This document shows, piece after piece, positions 17,120-24,347 of a stretch of 64,000 nucleotides of DNA. The stretch covers positions 6,800 through 70,799 of the forward strand of contig DATGIL010000051.1 in NCBI GenBank assembly GCA_035295745.1, written 5' to 3'. A program made the translations under genes and the position numbers. The notes under the pieces are model-generated. The model did not search any database. It was not told where the DNA came from and saw only the letters and a list, made by a program, of their open reading frames with translations. Positions within the stretch are counted from its first letter, which is position 1. Each line of letters begins with the position of its first letter. Source of the DNA: JAIQFL01 sp035295745. Its GTDB lineage: Bacteria; Acidobacteriota; Terriglobia; Bryobacterales; Bryobacteraceae.

Positions 17120-18103
17120 ATGAAGCTCGGGCGACTGGCGGGTCTGGGATTGTTGGTGACGATCCTGGGATCGCGGCCCGCCTTCGGTTGTAAGTGCGAA
17201 CTGTCGCTGAGCGCCTGCAGCGAGACGGCTTATAGCAGTCTGGTCTTCACCGGCACCGTGGAGTCGATCACGCCGCCGTTTCTGATGCGCTGGAATCCGG
17301 TGCCGCAGGAGCAAATTGACCATATCAATCGGGCTCACGAGCAGTATCTGGCGAAGCGCACTCCCGCCGCGTTTGCCGCGCTGAAAGAAGCGGTCCACAC
17401 CGCTTTTCCACAGCTTGGCGAGGACCAGCAGCGCCGCCTGGCAAACAGCGCGAGCCCAAAGGCGCTGGTGCAATTGTTGTCTTCCGTTTTGGAAGGCACG
17501 CGGCGGATCCGTTTTCGCGTCCGCACCATCTTCCGTCAGGACGACGACGACAAAAAAGATAAAAAATCGGACGACGATGATGACACCGCAAAGACGGAGA
17601 CCATCGACGTCATGACTCCCTTCGGCGACTGTGGAATCGACTTTCAGGCGGGCGAAACCTACCTGGTGTACGCGTCGGAGGATGAAGAGACGAACATTCT
17701 GGAGACCAGCATCTGCAATCGCACGCGACGTCTCACCGATGCCGGCTCCGATCTGGCGTACCTCTACTTCTACAAAGACCGCAAGAATCCTGGCGGCAGG
17801 GTGCAGGGCTTCACTACCTTCGACCGCTTGTATCAACTGCAGCCGCACGGGGCGGAAGAGATTCCCTCACCGGCTGCCGGTCTCACGATTGAACTGAAGT
17901 CAGACAGTTTACGGCGATACACTGCGTCGAACGGACTGGGCCTCTTCACCTTCGATGGTCTGGCGCCGGGCGATTACCAGGTCACGGCATATCCCGCGAA
18001 CTTTCCCGAGGCGGCGAAGGTGTTGGACGGTCCGCGCCGCATTCACCTGGATGAGAGAGGCTGCGCCACGCAAGTCCTGACCATCCCTAAGGAAGCGCGC
18101 TAG
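17120..18103 (+). CDS. Secreted NTR/TIMP-like protein with acidic tract and carboxypeptidase-regulatory-like tail
   Basis: A 327-residue exported protein. The signal peptide ends near SRPAFG and the mature protein begins at once with CKCELSLSACS, the CxC start typical of NTR/TIMP-like (netrin) domains, where the first cysteine is exposed. Further cysteines (FGDCGIDF, TSICNRTRRL) fit an OB-fold with disulfides, and AGETYLVYASEDEE is a usual NTR strand. A low-complexity acidic-lysine tract (DDDDKKDKKSDDDDD) interrupts the domain near residues 139-153. The last 90 residues (LGLFTFDGLAPGDYQVTAYP) form a carboxypeptidase-regulatory-like beta-sandwich. ATG 17120 was chosen for the signal peptide. 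Function unknown, perhaps binding of surface proteins or metal. Confidence 0.75.
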   Translation: MKLGRLAGLGLLVTILGSRPAFGCKCELSLSACSETAYSSLVFTGTVESITPPFLMRWNPVPQEQIDHINRAHEQYLAKRTPAAFAALKEAVHTAFPQLGEDQQRRLANSASPKALVQLLSSVLEGTRRIRFRVRTIFRQDDDDKKDKKSDDDDDTAKTETIDVMTPFGDCGIDFQAGETYLVYASEDEETNILETSICNRTRRLTDAGSDLAYLYFYKDRKNPGGRVQGFTTFDRLYQLQPHGAEEIPSPAAGLTIELKSDSLRRYTASNGLGLFTFDGLAPGDYQVTAYPANFPEAAKVLDGPRRIHLDERGCATQVLTIPKEAR

Positions 18104-18118
18104 CAGTAAGACGCCGGA

Positions 18119-19180
18119 CTAGGGCGCGAGCGCGATCACACCCCAGGGACTGCCGCCCACCTTCACCTTCTTTACGACGGTATTGGTCGCCAGGTCGACT
18201 ACGGAGATGTCGTTCGAGGGGCCATTCGCCGAGTACAACATCTTGCCGTCCGGCGAGAGGGCTATCCCCCAAGGTCGCGGACCCACCTCTACGGAACCTA
18301 CAACTTTGTTGGTGGCGGTGTCGATGGTGAATACCATGTGGCCACGGCCTGTGCTCACGTACAGCTTCGAGGCGTCGGGCGAAAGCAGCACGGCCATCGG
18401 CTTCACCAGCCCGGCTTTGCCGAGCGAGATGGTATCCGTTACCTTTGATTTCGCGACGTCGACCACCACCACGGTGCCGTCGTTCTCTGCGTTGACGTAG
18501 GCTTTCGAGCCATCGGGCATGAAGGCGACAGATCGCGGGCGGTGACCGACTTTAAACGTCTTGGTGATTTTGCCTTCGAACGGGTCGAGTACCGAGATGG
18601 TACCGGTCTCTTCGGAAGTGACCCAGACGAGATTGCCATCGGGCATCATCTTGACGCCCTCCGGCTGCCCGCCGACGTGAATCGATTTGGCCACGGTGCC
18701 GGAGGCGATGTCCACGATGCTCACGGCGGAATCGTCCTCATTGGAGATATACAGCAGTTTGCCGTCCTGACTGATGTCGAAGTTTTCGGGGTCGGAGCCG
18801 CCTTTAATGACACGCACCAGTCTGTTCTGCTTCACGTCGAATACGCCGATGCCATCAGCGCTTTTGTCGGGCGGCGGGAGGGTGCTCTCGTCGACATCCG
18901 GGCCCGCGATCGGCGATCCGCTGAGGGCGACGTAGATGGTCCTGCGATCGGGGCTGGCGTGGATCCCTCGGGGGCGTTTGCCTAACGGCATCGTCGCGAT
19001 GACGTTATACGCGGAGTCGATGATGGTGAGATCGCCGGACACCTCGTTGGTGACATAGATCCGCGGCCCGGGAGCCGGCTCCGCTTTCTTTTCTGCCTGT
19101 GGGACCGGCTGCTGCTGGGAACAGCCCGCACAGAATGCGGCTAGTGCCGCGGTGAGAAGCGCATGATTGATCCGAACCAC
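18119..19180 (-). CDS. YVTN-family beta-propeller lipoprotein
   Basis: A 353-residue lipoprotein: the N-terminus ends in AAFCAGCSQQQ, a lipobox with the acylated cysteine near residue 20. Then follow seven propeller blades of the YVTN type: RIYVTNEVSGDLTIIDSAYN, ASPDRRTIYVALSGSP, DGKLLYISNEDDSAVSIVDI, DGNLVWVTSEETGTISVLD, GSKAYVNAENDGTVVVVDV, DASKLYVSTGRGHMVFTIDT and DGKMLYSANGPSNDISVVDL. Such proteins are periplasmic or surface-bound and often sit beside cytochromes or copper proteins. It starts 4 bp after the stop of the cupredoxin-like gene, the last gene of the sigma/anti-sigma operon. Confidence 0.88.
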   Translation of the reverse strand: MVRINHALLTAALAAFCAGCSQQQPVPQAEKKAEPAPGPRIYVTNEVSGDLTIIDSAYNVIATMPLGKRPRGIHASPDRRTIYVALSGSPIAGPDVDESTLPPPDKSADGIGVFDVKQNRLVRVIKGGSDPENFDISQDGKLLYISNEDDSAVSIVDIASGTVAKSIHVGGQPEGVKMMPDGNLVWVTSEETGTISVLDPFEGKITKTFKVGHRPRSVAFMPDGSKAYVNAENDGTVVVVDVAKSKVTDTISLGKAGLVKPMAVLLSPDASKLYVSTGRGHMVFTIDTATNKVVGSVEVGPRPWGIALSPDGKMLYSANGPSNDISVVDLATNTVVKKVKVGGSPWGVIALAP

Positions 19181-19184
19181 GATC

Positions 19185-19961
19185 TTATTCTCCTTTGAAC
19201 GTAAACCCGATTTCCTGCTTTGCGGAAGGCGCCACGGACACTCTCACCTGCTGCACACCCAGCTTCTCATGCCACGCTTCGACAACGTAATCGCCCGGCG
19301 GCAGATTGGGAATCGCGAAGGCGCCATCAGGGCCGCTGACCGCGAAGTAGGGATGGTCCAATACACCGATGAAGGCGTGCATCCAGCTATGGATATTGCA
19401 CTTCACGGGGATCATCACTTCCAGACGATGGAATTTGCGAGCCAGGGGAGCGTCTCCCGGACCCTGGCTGTGATTCCATTCGCGATTGACCTGGGCGATC
19501 GGATGCACGTTGTGGGTCACCGGGTCGGAGTTCGAAATCTGCAGCGGCTGCCCGGCTTGAATTCCGAAGACGCGGGGTGAGAACCAACAGCCGCGCTGGT
19601 CAAACATCACGGGCGTGGTGGGAGTCTCGAAGGTCTTGCCCTCCAGGCCACTCTTGACGTAGACGAATACATTGGCGAGATCTCCTTTACCATTGACCAC
19701 CAGCGATTCGCCGTAGGCCTTTCCGTGATGGGCTTCGACGCATGCGGGGTCGCCGCTCATATCGATGATCTTTTTGGCGGGCGCTTTGCCGGTGAACCGG
19801 ACGGTGCCGGACAGGCTTCCGGCGGTGGCGGGATCGACTTTGAAATAGGCCGGCGTGGCGGCGGGTGGCGCGGCCTTTTTCGGTTCCTTGTTGCCGCTGG
19901 AGGAACAGCTCGAGAAGAGTGCGCTACTACTGCAGAGGATCAAAAGTAGTGCCGATTTCAT
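19185..19961 (-). CDS. Cupredoxin-like lipoprotein with carboxypeptidase-regulatory domain
   Basis: A 258-residue lipoprotein; the lipobox is ALFSSCSSSGN. I start it at 19961 (MKSALLLILCSSS) rather than the open extension to 19997. The middle carries likely copper ligands: NSDPVTHNVHPI supplies histidines and VKCNIHSWMHAFIGVLDHPYF supplies Cys, His and Met in a compact CxxHxxM pattern, as in plastocyanin-like proteins related to MauL. The C-terminal 70 residues (GPDGAFAIPNLPPGDYVVEAW) are a carboxypeptidase-regulatory-like sandwich. It probably handles electrons or copper in the periplasm. It lies between the anti-sigma and YVTN genes. Confidence 0.8.
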   Translation of the reverse strand: MKSALLLILCSSSALFSSCSSSGNKEPKKAAPPAATPAYFKVDPATAGSLSGTVRFTGKAPAKKIIDMSGDPACVEAHHGKAYGESLVVNGKGDLANVFVYVKSGLEGKTFETPTTPVMFDQRGCWFSPRVFGIQAGQPLQISNSDPVTHNVHPIAQVNREWNHSQGPGDAPLARKFHRLEVMIPVKCNIHSWMHAFIGVLDHPYFAVSGPDGAFAIPNLPPGDYVVEAWHEKLGVQQVRVSVAPSAKQEIGFTFKGE

Positions 19962-19987
19962 CGCAACAGCGGGGTACCGCCTGTGCC

Positions 19988-20800
19988 TCAATGCCATTCT
20001 TTCGCATGCTCCGTAAGGGGGACGTCGGTTTGGAAGTACTTCTTGTAAGCCTCAATCCAGTTGGTCGCGATTTCGCGCTGCGCCTGGCTCAGTTCCAGCT
20101 TTCCTTCGCACACCATCTCGCGAAGACGATCTTCCAGAGCATCTTTGACCCGAGCATTCCACGTGCTGGAGTAAGAATGCGGCCACAAATTGCGAATATC
20201 GTCGGAACCGCCGAGGGCAGGCGTGACCAGGTAGTCCACTTCATACGACCGCAGTTGCGCCGGCTCAATTCCATACTCGCCAAAGACGATTCGCTGAACG
20301 GACGGAGGGACATCCTTGTTCTTCACGTTAGCCTGCGAACAGACGGCATTCTGGCTGAGCAGGATTGTCGCGCCCGGTGTCAGGTTGGCATCGGGCATCG
20401 ATAAGACAGTAGTCCGCGGATGTTGCCATCGCGGGCGAAAGCCAAAACGGCTCGCCAGCCAGGAAATCGCCAGCAGGCAAAGCACGCATGCCGCTAAATG
20501 ATGGAGCATGCGGGAGGGCTGCGTCGCCGGGCGAGGGGAACGCTCGGGAGCCAAAGTTTTTAGCTCTGCCATGCGCGCCTGGAGCCGCTCCCGCGCGGAT
20601 GCAGCGGAGGGCAGCAGTCCATCGGATTCGGAGGCCCGAATCAAATCGGCGATGGATCGCTCGAGTTGCTGCCGGCGTGCGCGGCAAGGCCAGCACGCCT
20701 CCAGGTGCGTACGCACCGATTTCGCAGCGCTCGCGGACAGCTCTCCATCGAGTTCCAAGAGGATTTGCTCGTCCGACGGATGTGTGTTTCGATCGAGCAT
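19988..20800 (-). CDS. Zinc-finger anti-sigma factor, membrane protein
   Basis: A 270-residue protein starting at 20800 after GGTGAGAAT. The N-terminal 60 residues form a zinc-binding anti-sigma domain: DEQILLELDGELSASAAK, then HLEACWPCRARRQQLERSI with the HxxxCxxC ligands. One membrane helix follows (HHLAACVLCLLAISWLASRF, near residue 110). The outer part, of about 130 residues, ends with an all-helical domain and is probably the sensory side. It starts 4 bp after the stop of the ECF sigma gene and should hold that sigma factor inactive until a periplasmic signal arrives. The long frame to 20959 is an upstream extension into the sigma gene. Confidence 0.85.
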   Translation of the reverse strand: MLDRNTHPSDEQILLELDGELSASAAKSVRTHLEACWPCRARRQQLERSIADLIRASESDGLLPSAASARERLQARMAELKTLAPERSPRPATQPSRMLHHLAACVLCLLAISWLASRFGFRPRWQHPRTTVLSMPDANLTPGATILLSQNAVCSQANVKNKDVPPSVQRIVFGEYGIEPAQLRSYEVDYLVTPALGGSDDIRNLWPHSYSSTWNARVKDALEDRLREMVCEGKLELSQAQREIATNWIEAYKKYFQTDVPLTEHAKEWH

Positions 20801-20804
20801 ATTC

Positions 20805-21353
20805 TCACCGTTCGGCGGCACGCCCGATGCGCGCGAGCGAGCGCGACAGAGAGAGCGACACCGCGCCGAGAGAAATATCCAGTACCGCCGCGATCTCGCG
20901 ATAGCGAAGTCCCTCCGCCCGCAGAAACAGGCAGCGGCGATCCTGTTCCGGCAACGCATGAACTACGGCGAGGAGGCGCTCGCGCGTCTGACTGTCGGAG
21001 AATTGCGCTTCCGGACCTGGCGAAGGGTCGATGGCGGCCATGTCGAGACCATCAAGGGCTTCGGGACTGCTCCGGCTTCGCTGGCAACGCCTCAACGCCA
21101 GGTTGTGCGCGACGCGGAAGAGCCAGCCTTGCAGATTTTCCCGCGACTTTCCCGATTGCAAATGGCGAAAGAGCGAGAGGAAGGTCTCCTGGATCACCTC
21201 TTCGCCGTCTTGCACCGTAACCCCGATTCGAAGCGTGTACCGCAGCAGTTTGCCGCGCCATTGATCGAAGAGCGCGACGACCTCATTTTCGAGGCTTCCG
21301 GGTTCAGCCGAATCCAGATTGACAGGCGGGTGCAGGTTCGCGCGGGCTGGCAT
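20805..21353 (-). CDS. ECF sigma factor (sigma-70 family)
   Basis: A 182-residue ECF sigma factor with region 2 (NEVVALFDQWRGKLLRYTLR, then DGEEVIQETFLSLFRHL) and region 4 (LPEQDRRCLFLRAEGLRYRE, IAAVLDISLGAVSLSLSR). It is the first gene of the operon sigma, anti-sigma, cupredoxin-like and YVTN, and is divergent with a 99-bp gap from a TonB-dependent receptor, so it may control that receptor as well as its own operon. The -35/-10 pair it recognises cannot be deduced from one promoter. Confidence 0.92.
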   Translation of the reverse strand: MPARANLHPPVNLDSAEPGSLENEVVALFDQWRGKLLRYTLRIGVTVQDGEEVIQETFLSLFRHLQSGKSRENLQGWLFRVAHNLALRRCQRSRSSPEALDGLDMAAIDPSPGPEAQFSDSQTRERLLAVVHALPEQDRRCLFLRAEGLRYREIAAVLDISLGAVSLSLSRSLARIGRAAER

Positions 21354-21452
21354 CGAATCTTTTCGCTTCAGTAGATATCATGCTCCCATCGCGATGGGCT
21401 TAGCAAATGAAAATAAAACTGAACAAGAGCCCTCCTCGCGGAATACTTCAAT

Positions 21453-24176
21453 ATGGACTTCTGGCGGGCAGCCGCGATTCTTCTCCTCCTTGGGTGGTGT
21501 CAGTCGCCTGCTCGCGGTCAAGCGCCGGCGCCATCGGGTGCGATCAAGATCGAAGTCCACGACCCCTCCGGCGCGCCAATGGAAGTCTCCGGAAAACTGC
21601 GCGCGCTGCCGAACGGAGCGATGCGCAACTTTCAGACGGACACGCGCGGAACATTCTCGGCATCGGGTCTGCCGTTCGGCCGATATCGTATCGAGGTGGC
21701 GAAAGAAGGCTTCGCTACGCAGACCGCGACGCTCGATGTCCGTTCCAGCGAGCCTGTCTCGCGTGTTCTGACCATGACCCTGGCCGCGCAGGCGTCGAAA
21801 GTCGACGTGGTCGCCGCAACGCCGCTTCCCGGCACCGATCTCGCGATCAACGAAATCCCCGCGCCGGTACAAACGGCCAGTGCCCGTGACGTGGAGAATA
21901 CTGGGGCGCTGAATCTCTCCGACTTCCTGAATCAGCGGCTCAACGGCGTTCACATCAACGACAATCAGGAGAATCCGTTCCAGCCGGACGTCAATTACCG
22001 CGGCTATACCGCGTCGCCTCTGCTTGGAACGCCCGAAGGCATCTCCGTGTATGTCGATGGCGTGAGGCAGAATCAGCCGTTTGGCGACATCGTTGCATGG
22101 GACCTGATTCCCAAGATCGCGATCTCCGAGGTGGCACTGATGCCGGGATCGAATCCGTTGTTCGGATTGAATACGCTGGGAGGCGCGATGTCGATCACGA
22201 CGAAAGACGGGCGTACCCAACCGGGCGCATCTTTACAGATCAGTGGAGGTAGTTTTGGAAGGCGCGCCGGAGAGTTCGAATACGGCGGATCGAACGCGGC
22301 AGGATTGAATTGGTATGTCGCCGGGAATCTGTTCCGCGAGGATGGCTGGCGGCAATTCTCGCCGTCCGAAGTGCGGCAGACTTTCGGGAAACTGGGCTGG
22401 CAAGGCTCGCGTACGTATGTGGGACTGACATTCGCCTACGCGGACAACTGGCTGACGGGCAACGGCCTGCAGGACAGCCGCTTCCTGGCGCAGAATTATT
22501 CGAGCGTTTACAGCGTTCCCGACATCACGTGGAATCGCTCGCCCTCACTCAATCTGATGGTGCGCCACCAGGCGTCCAATATTCTGACGTTCTCGGGCAA
22601 TTTGTATTTCCGCTATATCCGAGCGGACACGACCAACGGAGACATCAACGATGGATCATTCGATCAGTCGCTGTACAATTTGAGCGCGGCAGACATTGCG
22701 GCGCTGACCGTGGCGGGGTACCGGGGATTTCCAACGACGGGAAACGCAACTACCGAGCCGTTTCCCTTTTGGCGCTGTATCGCACAAGGACTTGAAAAGG
22801 ACGAGCCCTCCGAGAAGTGCACCGGCCTCATCACCAATACATCCAACAAGCAGCACAACTTCGGATTGTCCGGACAAGCGGCGGCTGCCGCGGCTCGGCA
22901 TCACGTGACGCTGGGCGGCGGTTGGGACCACAGCAGCATCACTTTCCTGCAGGGATCTCAATTCGGTTACCTCAATTCCGACCGGATCACCATCACGCCA
23001 ATTGACGCCTTCGCGGACGGCAGCACCACGCAGGATGGCGTGCCCGTAGACACGCGAGTCGACCTTCACGGACGCATCAATACATTCAGCGTGTATGCCA
23101 CCGACACAGTGACACTCGGGAAAGGACTGTCGCTCACCGCGTCGGGCCGGTACAACCGCACTTCGATCGACAATACAGATCGGCTGCCGCCTGCCGCCAT
23201 CGCAGGGTCGCGCGGCTCTCTGAATGGCAGCTATGTATTCGAACGATTCAATCCGGCGGTCGGGCTTACGTACAGCCCGTCGCGCTACGCCAGCCTGTAT
23301 TTCAGTTATAGCGAGGCGAGCCGCGCACCCACGGCGATCGAACTCGGGTGTGCCGACCCGAATGATCCGTGCAGTCTGCCGAACGCCCTGGTAAGCGACC
23401 CGCCGCTACAGCAAGTAGTCACCAGGACATTTGAGACCGGAGTGCGCGGGAGCCTGGAAAACAACTTTCACTGGAGTGCCGGGTGGTTTCGGGGCGTGAA
23501 CCACAACGACTTGCTGTTCGTCGCCTCGCAGCAGACTGGATTCGGATACTTCACGAATTTCGGTGAGACGATGCGGCAAGGCCTCGAGATCGATGTGAAT
23601 GGGAAATCCCACCACTTCACTCTGGGCGGGGGCTATACGTTTCTCAGCGCCACCTATCAGAGCGCGCAGATCATCTCCGGAAGCAGCAACAGCGCAAACG
23701 ACACCGGACTCGGGCTGGACGGCAACATCGCAGTGCGGCCTGGCGATGAGATTCCGCAGATTCCGCGCAATATTTTGAAGGCATATCTGGAATACGAGCC
23801 GAATACGAAGCTCTCAGTGGATCTGGACTTCGATGCAGTGGGGCGATCGTTCGCGCGCGGAAATGAGAACAATCTGGACAAGCCCGACGGCATCTATTAC
23901 CTGGGACCGGGCTTCTCGCCGGGATATGGCGTGGTCAATCTGGGAGCGCATTACCAGGCGCGTAAGCAGGTACAGGTGTTTGTGCAGACCAATAATCTGC
24001 TGAATCACCATTACGTGACGGCGGCGCAACTGGGACCGTCACCGTACGATAATGCGGGCCACTTTATTGCGCGCCCGTTCCCGTCGGTAGATGGCGATTT
24101 TCCGATTCGCACCACGACTTTCTTTGCGCCTGGAGCGCCGATCGGCATTTGGGGCGGAATCAAATTCCATTTCTGA
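21453..24176 (+). CDS. TonB-dependent outer-membrane receptor
   Basis: A 907-residue outer-membrane receptor. The signal peptide ends near SPARGQAPAP. A carboxypeptidase-regulatory-like domain of about 80 residues follows (IKIEVHDPSGAPMEVSG, ASGLPFGRYRIEVAKEGF), then the plug domain with DVNYRGYTASPLLGTPEGIS, VYVDGVRQNQPFGD and NTLGGAMSITTKDG. The rest is a beta-barrel with alternating aromatic strands, closing in GIWGGIKFHF with the terminal Phe needed for barrel insertion. The ligand is unknown. It is divergent from the ECF sigma gene, a layout seen when the sigma factor controls the receptor. A strong terminator lies 25 bp after the stop. Confidence 0.93.
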   Translation: MDFWRAAAILLLLGWCQSPARGQAPAPSGAIKIEVHDPSGAPMEVSGKLRALPNGAMRNFQTDTRGTFSASGLPFGRYRIEVAKEGFATQTATLDVRSSEPVSRVLTMTLAAQASKVDVVAATPLPGTDLAINEIPAPVQTASARDVENTGALNLSDFLNQRLNGVHINDNQENPFQPDVNYRGYTASPLLGTPEGISVYVDGVRQNQPFGDIVAWDLIPKIAISEVALMPGSNPLFGLNTLGGAMSITTKDGRTQPGASLQISGGSFGRRAGEFEYGGSNAAGLNWYVAGNLFREDGWRQFSPSEVRQTFGKLGWQGSRTYVGLTFAYADNWLTGNGLQDSRFLAQNYSSVYSVPDITWNRSPSLNLMVRHQASNILTFSGNLYFRYIRADTTNGDINDGSFDQSLYNLSAADIAALTVAGYRGFPTTGNATTEPFPFWRCIAQGLEKDEPSEKCTGLITNTSNKQHNFGLSGQAAAAAARHHVTLGGGWDHSSITFLQGSQFGYLNSDRITITPIDAFADGSTTQDGVPVDTRVDLHGRINTFSVYATDTVTLGKGLSLTASGRYNRTSIDNTDRLPPAAIAGSRGSLNGSYVFERFNPAVGLTYSPSRYASLYFSYSEASRAPTAIELGCADPNDPCSLPNALVSDPPLQQVVTRTFETGVRGSLENNFHWSAGWFRGVNHNDLLFVASQQTGFGYFTNFGETMRQGLEIDVNGKSHHFTLGGGYTFLSATYQSAQIISGSSNSANDTGLGLDGNIAVRPGDEIPQIPRNILKAYLEYEPNTKLSVDLDFDAVGRSFARGNENNLDKPDGIYYLGPGFSPGYGVVNLGAHYQARKQVQVFVQTNNLLNHHYVTAAQLGPSPYDNAGHFIARPFPSVDGDFPIRTTTFFAPGAPIGIWGGIKFHF

Positions 24177-24200
24177 CGCGGCGCAGAGATGCCTCTCCGC

Positions 24201-24228
24201 AGTCTCGGCGCTCATGCCGAGACTTTTT
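24201..24228 (+). terminator. Rho-independent terminator after the TonB receptor
   Basis: A 9-bp perfect stem AGTCTCGGC (24201-24209) and GCCGAGACT (24216-24224) with a 6-base loop, ending in a run of five T. It lies 25 bp after the receptor stop and is oriented for the plus strand. The rest of the gap to 24347 shows nothing else. Confidence 0.9.
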
Positions 24229-24347
24229 GCTGGACCCTCGGGACTGGTGGCGAAGCGGTCCAGAAGGCCCCCGGGGCGTTAGAACGTGGGGCAGCCCTGG
24301 TGGACGCCAGCGAGGTGTCGAGATGTCGGGAACGGATCTGCGCCACC

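Noticed and set aside
16706..17848. N-terminal extension of the SDR protein by about 380 residues of repeated peptide
   Set aside because: The extension is only the 46-bp repeat array and the antisense of the NTR gene read without stops. SDR proteins start at the MEDLAGKVALVTG position.
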